From: Sulfuriferula thiophila
GTDB lineage: Bacteria; Pseudomonadota; Gammaproteobacteria; Burkholderiales; Sulfuriferulaceae
Assembly: GCF_003864975.1 (NCBI RefSeq)
Contig: NZ_BHGL01000003.1
Coordinates: forward strand, 62,001 to 126,000
Direction of reading: 5' to 3'
Length of the DNA: 64,000 bases
The notes beneath the pieces are model-generated. The model was not told the DNA's origin and ran no database searches. It saw only the letters and a list, made by a program, of their open reading frames with translations. The position numbers and the translations under genes are program-made. Of the stretch, positions 34,659-44,614 are shown in pieces. The stretch's first letter is position 1; each line of letters begins with the position of its first letter.

Positions 34659-37328
34659 ATGGAAAAAACGCCGCAGACTGAACAACCCAATCTACACCTG
34701 CACTGGCATGAGATATCGGGAGCAGAAACCATGCATGCCCTCAAGGCTGATGCTCAATCAGGACTAGCCTCTGACGAAGCCTCCGCACGCCTGATACAGC
34801 ATGGCCCCAATCTGCTGGCAGAAAAACCGAAACGCAGCCTGCAGCGTCTGCTGCTTGAGCAGTTTTCGGACTTCATGATTCTGGTACTCATCGGAGCGGC
34901 CATTATTTCTGGCATGGTCGGCGATGTGCAGGACAGTATCGTCATTGTCATCATCGTGCTGACAAATGCAATCATCGGTTTCGTTCAGGAATTTCGCGCA
35001 GAACGCGCTATGGCCGCCTTACACGCCATGGCTGCAGCGAATGCCAGCGTGATGCGCAACGGGGAAGCCATGACATTACCCGCGAGCGAGATTGTGCCTG
35101 GCGATATCGTCATACTGGAAGCAGGCAATGTTGTGCCTGCCAATCTGCGCCTGCTGGAAGTGGCCCAACTGAAAATTGATGAAGCGGCCTTAACCGGTGA
35201 ATCACTGGCGGCTGAAAAAAATATCCAGGCTTTGTCTGGTGCATCGTCAGCACTGGGCGACCGGAAAAATATCGCCTATAAAGGCACGGTAGTCACTTAT
35301 GGCCGGGCACGCGGAGTCGCTGTCGCAACGGGTATGCATACGGAGCTGGGCAGAATTGCCACATCGCTACAGGAAATTGGTGACCTCAAAACCCCACTAC
35401 AGCAGCGCCTGGCCAGATTCAGCAAACGCTTGGCATTAATTGTACTGGCGATCTGCGCCATTGTATTCGTAGTGGGGGTAATGCGTGGTGAACCCGTCGT
35501 GCTGATGTTCCTCACTGCCATGAGCCTGGCTGTGGCGGCAATTCCGGAAGCATTGCCCGCTGTGGTCACGATTGCGCTGGCACTGGGTGCGCACAAGATG
35601 GTGAAACAACATGCGCTGATTCGCCGTTTGCCGGCAGTTGAGACCCTGGGTTCGGTCACCTATATTTGTTCTGACAAAACCGGCACGCTCACCCAGAACA
35701 AAATGCAGGTAGAAGAAATTTTCGTCGATGGCCAGTTATTGCGGGACTGGCACAACATGATGCTCGGCGATACCCATAAATTACTGTTTACCGCACTGGC
35801 GCTCAGCAATGATGCCAGCCATGGGCAAAAAAACAAACCAACCGGCGATCCGACCGAAATTGCCCTATATCAAGCTGCGTTGGCTGCGGGATTTGACAAG
35901 GCTGTACTGCAAATCGGCGCACCACGCCTGATGGAACTGCCGTTCGATTCCGAGCGTAAGCGCATGACCACGTTTCATCGCCATCAGCAAGGCAGCATTG
36001 CCTATACCAAAGGCGCGCCGGAAAGCCTGCTACCGCGCTGCATAGCCATGCTCACTGCCGCCGGGGAGGTGGCTTTTACCGTTGATGATTTATTGCAGCA
36101 GGCCGAACGCATGGCAGCAGATGGCTTACGCGTACTGGCAGTCGCCTATCGCACCTGGCCGGAACTACCCAACGCTGACGAGACAGAATCGATAGAAAGC
36201 AATCTGGTATGTCTTGGTTTAATCGGCCTGATGGATCCCCCGCGACATGAGGCCAAGGAAGCTGTTGCCATGTGCAAATCTGCCGGAATAGTTCCGGTCA
36301 TGATTACCGGCGACCATCCGGCTACCGCACGCGCCATTGCCATGCGCCTGGGCATTATTGCCGATGGCGGTAAAGTTATGACTGGCGCAGAACTGGCGAT
36401 ACTCGCGCAGGCAGAGTTCGAGAAGCTGGTCAGCGAAATTCGCGTGTATGCCCGTGTTGACCCACAACAAAAAATCAGGATTGTGAGTGCCTTGCAGGAT
36501 AAAGGCGAGTTTGTTGCCATGACCGGCGACGGCGTCAATGATGCGCCCGCGCTCAAACGTGCTGATATCGGCATCGCCATGGGCAAGGGCGGCACCGACG
36601 TGGCGCGTGAAGCATCGGCTCTGGTGCTGCTGGATGACAATTTCGCCACCATCGTGCATGCCGTGCGTGAAGGACGGCGCATCTTTGACAATATCCGCAA
36701 GTTCATCAAATACGTAATGACCGGTAATGCGGGAGAAGTCTGGACCATTTTTCTGGCCCCATTTCTTGGCCTGCCTATCCCGTTGCTACCCATCCATATC
36801 CTGTGGATCAACCTGGTCACCGATGGCTTGCCCGGTCTGGCACTGACTGCAGAACCTGCTGAAAAAGGCCTCATGTGCCGCCCGCCTCGTCCACCTCAGG
36901 AAAGCATTTTCTCCCATGGCATGTGGCAGCATATGTTGTGGGTGGGACTGCTGATTGGCGCGGTGTCGCTCATCACCCAGGCATGGGCATTCCATACTGG
37001 CTCAGCACACTGGCAGACCATGGTATTCACCGTGCTGTGTCTGTCGCAGATGGCGCATGTGCTGGCGATCCGTTCGGACACCCTGTCGTTATTCAAGCAG
37101 GGAATATTCTCCAATCCCATGCTGGCAGGGGCGGTAGTTCTCACTTTTGCACTGCAGATGGCAACAATTTATGTGCCAGTGCTGCAGCCTGTTTTCAAAA
37201 CGCAAGCACTCAGCTTCAGCGAACTGGCTGTGTGTCTGGCGCTGTCATCCGTTGTGTTTTTTGCTGTCGAAATGGAAAAATTATTAATACGCAAAGGTCT
37301 GCTCTATCAGAACAATCAAGCCGGATAA
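34659..37328 (+). CDS. Ca2+-type (P2A) cation-translocating P-type ATPase
   Basis: 889 residues from ATG 34659 ([10 protein letters not shown]). The frame is open upstream to 34437, but that extension is not like the family and has no ribosome binding site; the family's [20 protein letters not shown] begins shortly after 34659. Motifs: [11 protein letters not shown] (actuator), [12 protein letters not shown] with the phosphorylated Asp near 339, [30 protein letters not shown]. Residues matching SERCA calcium sites are kept in PEALPAVVT (M4), NAGEVW (M5) and NLVTDG (M6), so Ca2+ or Mn2+ export is likely. The 238 nt between it and the histidine kinase must hold divergent promoters; none is obvious. 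Confidence 0.92.
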   Translation: MEKTPQTEQPNLHLHWHEISGAETMHALKADAQSGLASDEASARLIQHGPNLLAEKPKRSLQRLLLEQFSDFMILVLIGAAIISGMVGDVQDSIVIVIIVLTNAIIGFVQEFRAERAMAALHAMAAANASVMRNGEAMTLPASEIVPGDIVILEAGNVVPANLRLLEVAQLKIDEAALTGESLAAEKNIQALSGASSALGDRKNIAYKGTVVTYGRARGVAVATGMHTELGRIATSLQEIGDLKTPLQQRLARFSKRLALIVLAICAIVFVVGVMRGEPVVLMFLTAMSLAVAAIPEALPAVVTIALALGAHKMVKQHALIRRLPAVETLGSVTYICSDKTGTLTQNKMQVEEIFVDGQLLRDWHNMMLGDTHKLLFTALALSNDASHGQKNKPTGDPTEIALYQAALAAGFDKAVLQIGAPRLMELPFDSERKRMTTFHRHQQGSIAYTKGAPESLLPRCIAMLTAAGEVAFTVDDLLQQAERMAADGLRVLAVAYRTWPELPNADETESIESNLVCLGLIGLMDPPRHEAKEAVAMCKSAGIVPVMITGDHPATARAIAMRLGIIADGGKVMTGAELAILAQAEFEKLVSEIRVYARVDPQQKIRIVSALQDKGEFVAMTGDGVNDAPALKRADIGIAMGKGGTDVAREASALVLLDDNFATIVHAVREGRRIFDNIRKFIKYVMTGNAGEVWTIFLAPFLGLPIPLLPIHILWINLVTDGLPGLALTAEPAEKGLMCRPPRPPQESIFSHGMWQHMLWVGLLIGAVSLITQAWAFHTGSAHWQTMVFTVLCLSQMAHVLAIRSDTLSLFKQGIFSNPMLAGAVVLTFALQMATIYVPVLQPVFKTQALSFSELAVCLALSSVVFFAVEMEKLLIRKGLLYQNNQAG

Positions 37329-37430
37329 CAGCTTGATCAAGTTTCCGATAAGTTGCTTTCGATCAAAGTAGCGCGCGTGCTGTGTTAAAATATTCAGGAT
37401 ATTGTCGACGTATAAGCGAGGAATCTTAAG

Positions 37431-37634
37431 TTGATTGAACTCTCTATCAATGGCACAAGCAAACAACTGCAAGCAGCCCACACTGTCGCGGAGCTCATCA
37501 CCGAGCTGGAGCTGACTGGCAAACGCATTGCCATCGAATGCAATGGCGAAATCGTGCCGCGCAGTTTATTTGCAACCACTCCACTCCATAACGGCGACCA
37601 ACTGGAAATTGTAGTCGCCGTAGGTGGTGGTTAA
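37431..37634 (+). CDS. thiS: ThiS, sulfur carrier for thiazole synthesis
   Basis: 67 residues ending in VVAVGGG; the family C-terminus is Gly-Gly, here with one extra Gly visible in the run. The ubiquitin-like core contains AAHTVAELITELELTGKRIA and IECNGEIVPRSLF. No ATG is available; the start is TTG 37431 with GAGG 9 nt upstream. It donates sulfur as thiocarboxylate to ThiG, the next gene. Confidence 0.9.
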   Translation: MIELSINGTSKQLQAAHTVAELITELELTGKRIAIECNGEIVPRSLFATTPLHNGDQLEIVVAVGGG

Positions 37635-37664
37635 TTCGCTCAATAAGGAACAATTAAGGCATTT

Positions 37665-38447
37665 ATGGACAAGCTAATTATTGCTGGCAAAAGCTACGAC
37701 TCACGGTTACTGGTAGGCACCGGAAAATACAAGGATTTTGACGAAACCCGACTCGCGGTAGAAGCCAGCGGCGCAGAGATCGTCACCGTGGCGATACGTC
37801 GCACCAATATCGGCCAGGATGCGAACCAGCCGAGCCTGCTCGACGCCCTGCCCCCCAGCCGTTACACCTACCTGCCCAATACCGCAGGCTGCTATAGCGC
37901 TGAAGATGCAGTACGCACCTTGCGTCTGGCGCGCGAACTGCTGGATGGACACGACCTAGTGAAACTGGAAGTGCTGGGCGACCCGAAAAGCCTGTACCCC
38001 AACGTGGTGGAAACCATCAAGGCCGCCGAAATCCTGATCAAGGAAGGCTTCAAGGTCATGGTCTACACCTCGGACGACCCCATTATCGCCAAACAGTTCG
38101 AAGCCATGGGCTGTGTGGCAGTGATGCCACTGGCCTCGCTGATCGGCTCGGGCATGGGCATCCTGAACCCGTGGAATTTGCAGATCATCATCAACGAACT
38201 GCAGGTACCAGTGATAGTCGATGCCGGTGTCGGTACCGCCAGCGATGCGGCGATTGCGATGGAACTGGGTTGTGCCGGTGTGTTGATGAATACCGCTATC
38301 GCCGGTGCGCAGCATCCGGTGCTGATGGCCAGCGCGATGAAAAAAGCCGTACAGGCCGGTCGCGAAGCTTATCTGGCCGGGCGCATGCCGAAGAAAATCT
38401 ACACTGCCAGCCCGTCTTCCCCTACCAGCGGCGTGATTGGTTCCTGA
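37665..38447 (+). CDS. thiG: ThiG, thiazole synthase
   Basis: 260 residues, full length. Family motifs: [68 protein letters not shown] (with the Schiff-base lysine region), [20 protein letters not shown] and [20 protein letters not shown]. It makes the thiamin thiazole phosphate from deoxyxylulose phosphate, ThiS-thiocarboxylate and dehydroglycine. Its stop codon overlaps the ATG of trmB by one base (TGATG). Confidence 0.97.
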   Translation: MDKLIIAGKSYDSRLLVGTGKYKDFDETRLAVEASGAEIVTVAIRRTNIGQDANQPSLLDALPPSRYTYLPNTAGCYSAEDAVRTLRLARELLDGHDLVKLEVLGDPKSLYPNVVETIKAAEILIKEGFKVMVYTSDDPIIAKQFEAMGCVAVMPLASLIGSGMGILNPWNLQIIINELQVPVIVDAGVGTASDAAIAMELGCAGVLMNTAIAGAQHPVLMASAMKKAVQAGREAYLAGRMPKKIYTASPSSPTSGVIGS

Positions 38448-39157
38448 TGTCCGATTCTGAAAAACCAAGCTCTGAGAAACCAAGCCCGGTCGGTCGCCCC
38501 ATACGTAGCTTTGTATTGCGTCAGGGGCGCATGTCAATCGCGCAGCAACGTGCCCACGATCAGTTACAAGCGGTGTACGGTATTCCTTACGCTGCGCAGC
38601 CACTGGATTTAACCGCAACCTTTGGCCGCAGCGCGCCGAAGATACTGGAAATCGGTTTCGGCATGGGTGATGCAACTGCCGCCATCGCTGCAGCGCATCC
38701 CGAGAATGATTATCTGGGTATCGAAGTACATGGCCCCGGCGTCGGCAGCCTGCTCAACCAGATTGAGCAACGCGGCCTCAGTAATCTGCGCATCGTGCAA
38801 CATGATGCAGTAGAGGTGCTCAACCACATGATTGCGGATAACAGCCTGGCAGGTGTACATATTTTCTTCCCGGATCCCTGGCATAAAACACGCCACCATA
38901 AACGGCGCCTGATCAAACCTGAATTTGTCGCACTGATCACCCGCAAACTTGCAGCAGGTGGGTATCTGCACTGTGCCACTGACTGGGAAGATTACGCCAC
39001 GCAGATCCTGCAGGTGTTATCCACCCAACCGGCGCTCGCCAATACGGCAACGGATTATGCACCGCGTCCGGAGTACCGGCCCTTAACCAAATTCGAACAG
39101 CGCGGCATCCGCCTCGGGCACGGCGTATGGGATATCGTCTTCAAAAAATCCGAATAA
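38447..39157 (+). CDS. trmB: TrmB, tRNA (guanine-46-N7)-methyltransferase
   Basis: 236 residues from ATG 38447, translationally coupled to thiG; a longer open frame upstream is only a shadow of thiG. SAM site [14 protein letters not shown], substrate motif [16 protein letters not shown], and the C-terminal [20 protein letters not shown] are diagnostic. It methylates G46 in the tRNA variable loop. The antiporter gene begins right after its stop. Confidence 0.96.
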   Translation: MSDSEKPSSEKPSPVGRPIRSFVLRQGRMSIAQQRAHDQLQAVYGIPYAAQPLDLTATFGRSAPKILEIGFGMGDATAAIAAAHPENDYLGIEVHGPGVGSLLNQIEQRGLSNLRIVQHDAVEVLNHMIADNSLAGVHIFFPDPWHKTRHHKRRLIKPEFVALITRKLAAGGYLHCATDWEDYATQILQVLSTQPALANTATDYAPRPEYRPLTKFEQRGIRLGHGVWDIVFKKSE

Positions 39158-40348
39158 ATGCTGTTTAATATCCCGATCGAATTCCTGCTGTTTGCCGGCA
39201 CCTTGCTGGGCGTGGCCGTCTGGCATGAACGCAATCTGCAGATCGCCGTAGGGGGGCTGTTCAGTATCGTCGGTTACAAACTGTGGGCGCAACATTTCGC
39301 CCTGCTCCCGCACTTCACCCATGAGGCACCGCTGATACTGAATCTGCTGGGCCTGCTGCTCGGTTTTGCCATCCTCGCCAAGCATTTTGAAGAATCCGGA
39401 CTGCCTGATTTAATGCCCCGTTATTTACCGGATGACTGGAAAGGCGGCTGGCTATTACTGATCATGATCGCGGTCATTTCCAGCTTCCTCGACAATATTG
39501 CCGCCGCCATCCTCGGCGGCGTGGTTGCCCGCCGTGTATTTGCCGGACGTGTCAGCGTCGGTTATCTGGCTGCCATCGTCGCAGCCAGCAATGCCGGTGG
39601 CGCTGGCTCGGTTGTCGGCGACACCACCACGACCATGATGTGGATCGCCGGCGTACCTGCACTCCATGTTACTAAAGCATTCATTGCTTCAGCCGTGGCC
39701 ATGACCGTGGTCGGCATCTTTGCCAGCCGCGCCCAGCAGCGTTACCAACCCATCCGCAAAGACCCACCTGCCAGCAGCATGGTAGACGGTATCGAACTGA
39801 GCGTTGTCAGCAGCGTCATCGCGACACGTCTGATCACCGTCGCCCTGATCATAGCCGGCGCAGCAACCAGCAATATCCTGCTGGATTTCCCGGCAGCGGG
39901 CGCATGGCTGGCCATCCTGATAGGTGCCTGGTTCCACCCCATCCCCTGGCGTGAAGCACGCAATGCCTTTGGCGGGGCTATTTTCCTGATTGCGCTGGTA
40001 CTCTCCGCATCGCTCATGCCGGTAGCGGCATTACCTGCCGCCAGCTGGCACACGACACTGGGGCTGGGCTTTGTCAGCGCAGTATTCGATAACATCCCGC
40101 TCACCGCGCTGGCGTTGACCCAGGGCGGCTATGACTGGGGTCTGCTCGCGTTCGCGGTCGGCTATGGCGGTTCTATGATCTGGTTTGGTTCATCTGCCGG
40201 TGTTGCCATTGCCAGCAGCTTCCCAGAAGCCAAAAATACCGGCTTGTGGCTGAAACAAGGGTGGTATGTACCGGTTGGATATGTGCTGGGCTACTTCACC
40301 CTGTTGCTGCTGTTAGGCTGGCATCCCGATATTTTGCAGGCCAAATAG
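39158..40348 (+). CDS. NhaD-like ion-transporter superfamily membrane protein
   Basis: 396 residues with about ten helices. The two inverted halves of the ion-transporter fold carry SSFLDNIAAAILGGVVARR and VSAVFDNIPLTALALTQGG, plus AASNAGGAGSVVGDTTTTMM, the NhaD-type signature. It most likely exchanges Na+ for H+; related proteins are often labelled citrate or SLC13 permeases, so the substrate is not certain. It begins immediately after the trmB stop (TAAATG) without its own promoter space. Confidence 0.8.
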   Translation: MLFNIPIEFLLFAGTLLGVAVWHERNLQIAVGGLFSIVGYKLWAQHFALLPHFTHEAPLILNLLGLLLGFAILAKHFEESGLPDLMPRYLPDDWKGGWLLLIMIAVISSFLDNIAAAILGGVVARRVFAGRVSVGYLAAIVAASNAGGAGSVVGDTTTTMMWIAGVPALHVTKAFIASAVAMTVVGIFASRAQQRYQPIRKDPPASSMVDGIELSVVSSVIATRLITVALIIAGAATSNILLDFPAAGAWLAILIGAWFHPIPWREARNAFGGAIFLIALVLSASLMPVAALPAASWHTTLGLGFVSAVFDNIPLTALALTQGGYDWGLLAFAVGYGGSMIWFGSSAGVAIASSFPEAKNTGLWLKQGWYVPVGYVLGYFTLLLLLGWHPDILQAK

Positions 40349-40367
40349 CGCCGCGATTTATCCCCGC

Positions 40368-42002
40368 TCACTCAACCCTTCCTACGGTCTGCAAGGCACT
40401 GCCCAGGTCCGCTTGCCAGTTTACTTGCCCCAACATCGCGTCCACTCCGGCAAGATGCAGCTTTTTCTGTACGCGCTCGTTAGCTTCACACACAATCACG
40501 CGCGCACCACGTTTCTGAAACAGCTTGATAGTTGCCTTCAGCGAATGTATCCCCGTCGCATCAATAAATGGCACATGCCCTAAACGGATGATCAGCACTG
40601 TTACATCTGCATTCAGGCTCGCCAGCGTACGTTCAAAGGTTTCCGCAGCACCGAAAAAAAACGGTCCATCTATGGAATAGATTTGCACACCTTTAGGCAC
40701 CCCCACCGGACAAAACTCAGCCAGATCAACTTCGCTGTCGCCTGTGACTTTTACTGAATCAGTCATTTGCTTCATAAACAGTAAAGCTGCCAGCAGCACC
40801 CCGACATTCACGGCAATAACCAGGTCAGTAAATACAGTGAGGACAAAAGTAATAAGCAACAGCACCCGGTCATTTTTCGGTGCATGGGTGAGAATGTCCC
40901 AGAAGTGATGCATCTCGCTCATGTTCCACGCCACCACGAACAATATCGCTGCCAGCACCGCCAGCGGTATATAAGCGGCCCAAGGCGCGAACACCAGCAC
41001 AATCAGCACCAGCGTCAGTGCATGCACGACACCTGCCAGCGGACTGTTAGCGCCATTACGGATATTGGTTGCCGTCCGCGCAATCGCGCCGGTTGCAGCA
41101 AAGCCGCCGAATAATGGCGACAGGATATTGGCAGCCCCCTGCCCGATCAGTTCCTGATTGGAGTCATGGCGCGTCCCCGTCATGCCGTCTGCCACCACGG
41201 CTGACAGCAGTGACTCAATTGCGCCTAACAGCGCAATGGTAAATGCCGGACCTATCAACTCGACGATACGCGAGAAAGTAACCTCTGGTACGTGGAACGA
41301 CGGCAAGCTGTCGGGAATTCCGCCGAAGGCCGAGCCGAGTGTAGCGACGCCATCGAACTGGGCGTAATACTGGATTAAGGTGACTACCACCATCGCAATG
41401 AGCGGCGCAGGAATCCGCTTAATAAAGCGTGGTGCGACGATGCAAATAACCAGCCCTAGCGTTGCCAGCAAGGTCGTTGCCAGATGCATGCCCGGTAACG
41501 CTGCGATCAGATGCATTAATTTTTCGTGAAAATGCGCACCTGTGATAACCGGCTGCAAACCGAAAAAATCTTTCCACTCCCCAACCCAGATCAGCACAGC
41601 AATGCCTGCGGTAAATCCGGTAATCACCGGCATCGGGATAAAACGAATAATCGTGCCGAGTTTACTGAAGCCCATGACCATCAGCATAATTCCGGCCATC
41701 AATGTCGCAATCTGTAGGCCGTCAAAACCGTGTTTGGCGGTAATTGCCGCCAGTATCACGATAAATGCGCCGGTAGGGCCGGAGATTTGCACACGGCTGC
41801 CACCCAGCACCGCCGCAAAAAATCCGGCAATGATCGCTGTATAGATACCCTGCTCCGGCTTGGCACCGCTAGCAATCGCAAAGGCCATTGCCAGCGGCAA
41901 GGCGACAATACCAACGATGACACCCGCCATCAGGTTTTTAACTAAATCACGCCGATTAAATAAACCAGCCCGTTGCGCTTCCAGTAAAACAATCATTTGC
42001 AT
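40368..42002 (-). CDS. SulP-family anion transporter with STAS domain
   Basis: About 544 residues from ATG 42002 (MQMIVLL); ATG 41996 is equally possible and better spaced from a CCGGGG sequence. The membrane part has DLVKNLMAGVIVGIVALPLA, SGAKPEQGIYTAIIAGFFAA and SRVQISGPTGAFIVILAAIT. The STAS domain occupies residues about 430-540 (VQIYSIDGPFFFGAAETFER, VPFIDATGIHSL). SulP proteins carry sulfate, bicarbonate or other anions; this type resembles the BicA/DauA group. It is the last of three genes with a carbonic anhydrase and a second SulP, but a terminator hairpin lies directly before it. Confidence 0.9.
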   Translation of the reverse strand: MQMIVLLEAQRAGLFNRRDLVKNLMAGVIVGIVALPLAMAFAIASGAKPEQGIYTAIIAGFFAAVLGGSRVQISGPTGAFIVILAAITAKHGFDGLQIATLMAGIMLMVMGFSKLGTIIRFIPMPVITGFTAGIAVLIWVGEWKDFFGLQPVITGAHFHEKLMHLIAALPGMHLATTLLATLGLVICIVAPRFIKRIPAPLIAMVVVTLIQYYAQFDGVATLGSAFGGIPDSLPSFHVPEVTFSRIVELIGPAFTIALLGAIESLLSAVVADGMTGTRHDSNQELIGQGAANILSPLFGGFAATGAIARTATNIRNGANSPLAGVVHALTLVLIVLVFAPWAAYIPLAVLAAILFVVAWNMSEMHHFWDILTHAPKNDRVLLLITFVLTVFTDLVIAVNVGVLLAALLFMKQMTDSVKVTGDSEVDLAEFCPVGVPKGVQIYSIDGPFFFGAAETFERTLASLNADVTVLIIRLGHVPFIDATGIHSLKATIKLFQKRGARVIVCEANERVQKKLHLAGVDAMLGQVNWQADLGSALQTVGRVE

Positions 42003-42013
42003 CCCCGGAAAAC

Positions 42014-42052
42014 AAAAAGCCGCCTTTTCCAATCATGGATAAGGCGGCTTTT
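42014..42052 (-). terminator. terminator/attenuator hairpin between the carbonic anhydrase and second SulP gene
   Basis: Minus-strand AAAAGCCGCCTTA pairs with AAGGCGGCTTTT around a 13-nt loop and runs into TTTTTGTTTT. It ends 11 nt before the SulP start at 42002, leaving no room for a promoter downstream of it. It therefore either limits read-through (attenuation) or sits in the SulP leader. Confidence 0.8.
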
Positions 42053-42106
42053 ATGTGAATTCGATGTTTCTATCCTAAATTAAGAAACTCGAATCAGCGT
42101 AACAAA

Positions 42107-42667
42107 TTAAAACTCATTCTGCAATTTTTTGTAACCCTTGACCAAGTTTACATTGGTCTGTGCCACATCTTCGGAAAAATCCTTTTCGCTGAAACCCACT
42201 TGTTTAACCAGGGTCAGATCCGAATCAGCGTGGATATTGGTGGTAGACGGAATATGGAAACCGTCCGGCAGTTCGCAGCCTTCAACCACCGAGTTATGCC
42301 GCACCACACAGCGCTTGCCGACCACGCAGTTAAACAGCACCGAATTAAAACCGATAAACACATGATCACCCACTACGCAGGGGCCATGCACAATAGATCG
42401 GTGTGCAATTGAAGTATGTTGACCAATCTGCACACGCGCGCCGGATTTGGAATGGATAACCACCCCATCCTGAATATTGGAATTGGCACCGATCTCGATC
42501 GGCTCCATCTCGCCATTAGCATCCACCTCATCGGCGCGGATCACCGCATAAGGGCCAATGAACACATTCTCGCCAATAAACACCTTGCCGCAAATAATCG
42601 CGGTGGGATCAACAAACGCTGATTCATGAATTACGGGTAAATCACCACTCGGGTTTTTACGTATCAT
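42107..42667 (-). CDS. gamma-class carbonic anhydrase-like protein
   Basis: 186 residues of left-handed beta-helix hexapeptide repeats. Zinc-site histidines fit VVIHSKSG, SIAHRSIVHGP and VVRHNSVV; the start HESAFVDPTAIICGKVFIGE is characteristic of the CamH/YrdA group. It would interconvert CO2 and bicarbonate. Its ATG overlaps the stop of the SulP gene before it by 4 nt (ATGA), so the two are translationally coupled. The coupling suggests that this SulP moves bicarbonate, or that the enzyme buffers local pH; both are inference. Confidence 0.88.
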   Translation of the reverse strand: MIRKNPSGDLPVIHESAFVDPTAIICGKVFIGENVFIGPYAVIRADEVDANGEMEPIEIGANSNIQDGVVIHSKSGARVQIGQHTSIAHRSIVHGPCVVGDHVFIGFNSVLFNCVVGKRCVVRHNSVVEGCELPDGFHIPSTTNIHADSDLTLVKQVGFSEKDFSEDVAQTNVNLVKGYKKLQNEF

Positions 42668-44448
42668 TGACGAGGCTCTCCATTGGGTAACTTAACATTG
42701 CATGGTGCAAAAATGCGCGCCTGGCAGGTACGACAAATTTCACTGTCCAGTTTGGAGTAAATCGTATCTATCGGCCGCGTCTTGGCAGGAAACAGATTTT
42801 CCTCACCGATATCGCGCAAGTAATTACCCTTGACCAGCAGATCCTGCACGCCTGGCTGCATACGATAAAAATACAGACCGCCACCGATTTTCTTACGACG
42901 ACGGGCTTCCTGTACCAGCATTTCGGCACCGGCAATATCAATAAAGTTCATTCCGCTCGATGCCAGCAACACATGTTTCTGAGCAGGGTTAACCTCATCC
43001 ACATCCTGCAGCACCTGCTGCACATGATTCACCGCGCCAAAGAAAACAGAACCCTGCATGCGCAAAATTTTCATCTGTGGACATTCCGGCTTGGTATCTA
43101 CCGGCACATAGTGATAACTGTCAGGCTCGGCATCCGGCACCACTGCCACCACGGAAGGGCGTGAAGTACGATATAGATACAGCATCAGCGACAGCATGAT
43201 ACCGAAGAAAATACCCTTTTCCAGATCCACCAGCGTACCAATCAATGTGACCGCCAAAACAGCCGTTTCCTGTCTGCTGGTGTGCAGAATAGAGTGGATA
43301 TGATGGAAATCAATCAAGGCGTACGCTACCAGAAACAATATCCCCGCCATCGCAGCGGTTGGCAAGTATGCTGCCAGCGATGCAACCATCATCAGAATAA
43401 TGACCAGGAACACGGAAGAATACACCGCTGCCAAAGGCGTTTTTGCACCAGCCGCATAATTCACGCCGCTACGATTAAACGAACCGCTGGACGGATAGCT
43501 GGAGAAGAAGCTACCAAACAGATTGGATAAACCCTGGCCGATAAATTCCTGGTTACCGTCAATACGCTGTTCCGATTTCACTGCAATCGCACGTGAAATA
43601 GAGACCGCTTCCGTCAATGCCAGCATGGTCACAATCAATGCAGGGAATAACACCTGCTTGATCGCTGCCAGCGACAGATCCGGATAGGTCAGCGGTGGCA
43701 AATGTGCTGCCAGCGCACCCACCGTCTTAATCTGGGTAACATCCGGCCCGCCTGCCATTTTATTAATGATGACGGCGGCCACGCTACCAATCACCATGGC
43801 CAGGATCATATACATCTTGGGCATCAGTTTTTTCAGCACGATACCCGACACGAGCGTTATTGCTCCGACTGCAGCCACATAAGGATTAATCTTGTCGAAC
43901 TGCAGATATACCTGCTCAAGAATTTCATGGAACGGCAAGCCGCGTTGCATCTGTAGACCCAGGAAATGCTTGATCTGGCTACCTGCAATCAACACCGCCG
44001 CACCTGCTGTAAAGCCGATCACCACGGTATGCGAAATGAAATTAACCAGCGCTCCCATGCGTGCCAGACCCATAATTAGCTGGAACAGACCCGCGAGGAA
44101 AGTCAGCGTTAATACCAGGCTGATATAGTGAGCGGAACCGGGTTCGGCAAAAGGGCTGACCGAGGCAAATACAGCGATAGAAATCGCAGTAGTCGGGCCT
44201 GACACCAGATGCCAGGACGAACCGAACATGGCGCCCATAATTGCTGGTACCATGGCTGCATACAAACCATACTCAGGCGGCAAGCCGGCGATGGTGGCAA
44301 ACGCAACACCTTGCGGCAATACTATCATTGCCCCGGTCAGTCCCGCGATCAGATCTGCTTTGGTGCTGGTTTTATCAACCATCGGCCACCAGCGCAGAAA
44401 CGGGAAAACTTTATACAGCCAGAGAGGACAAGCGAGAGTATTTTTCAA
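42664..44448 (-). CDS. SulP-family anion transporter with STAS domain and C-terminal Cys cluster
   Basis: 594 residues starting with TTG 44448 (GAGG 5 nt upstream). The TTG is needed to keep the family's N-terminal LYKVFPFLRWWP; the first ATG (44382) would remove it. Membrane part: DLIAGLTGAMIVLPQGVAFA, AGLPPEYGLYAAMVPAI, SSWHLVSGPTTAISI. STAS domain near residues 440-555 (ILRMQGSVFFGAVNHVQQV, MNFIDIAGAEMLVQ). The tail carries EICRTCQARIFAPC, a CxxC...C set that may bind metal or sense redox. Coupled to the carbonic anhydrase gene; candidate bicarbonate or sulfate carrier. Confidence 0.9.
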   Translation of the reverse strand: MKNTLACPLWLYKVFPFLRWWPMVDKTSTKADLIAGLTGAMIVLPQGVAFATIAGLPPEYGLYAAMVPAIMGAMFGSSWHLVSGPTTAISIAVFASVSPFAEPGSAHYISLVLTLTFLAGLFQLIMGLARMGALVNFISHTVVIGFTAGAAVLIAGSQIKHFLGLQMQRGLPFHEILEQVYLQFDKINPYVAAVGAITLVSGIVLKKLMPKMYMILAMVIGSVAAVIINKMAGGPDVTQIKTVGALAAHLPPLTYPDLSLAAIKQVLFPALIVTMLALTEAVSISRAIAVKSEQRIDGNQEFIGQGLSNLFGSFFSSYPSSGSFNRSGVNYAAGAKTPLAAVYSSVFLVIILMMVASLAAYLPTAAMAGILFLVAYALIDFHHIHSILHTSRQETAVLAVTLIGTLVDLEKGIFFGIMLSLMLYLYRTSRPSVVAVVPDAEPDSYHYVPVDTKPECPQMKILRMQGSVFFGAVNHVQQVLQDVDEVNPAQKHVLLASSGMNFIDIAGAEMLVQEARRRKKIGGGLYFYRMQPGVQDLLVKGNYLRDIGEENLFPAKTRPIDTIYSKLDSEICRTCQARIFAPCNVKLPNGEPRQ

Positions 44449-44496
44449 GGCAACCTCAGATTAATAAGCAAAAAATTCATGCAGCAAATACCGCCA

Positions 44497-44525
44497 ATTA
44501 TCGCTTATTTGGCACGTGACAGCAA
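44497..44525 (-). promoter_or_regulatory. sigma-70-type promoter of the SulP-carbonic anhydrase unit
   Basis: TTGCTG and GATAAT on the minus strand with a 17-nt spacer, about 49 nt before the TTG start of the SulP gene. Confidence 0.5.
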
Positions 44526-44614
44526 TCCGAAACTTACACGACACTTACGTCGATTTGGTTTAGCTTGCTGCATCGACTAAACTTAACACTATATTTCACA
44601 TTATCCGCATAATC

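Noticed and set aside
38171-38446. N-terminal extension of trmB
   Set aside because: It is the out-of-frame shadow of thiG; ATG 38447 overlaps the thiG stop and matches TrmB length.
44503-44525. Sigma-54-like TGGCACG upstream of rsmB
   Set aside because: TGGCACG is present but the -12 half is AGCAA with the GC shifted by one base.
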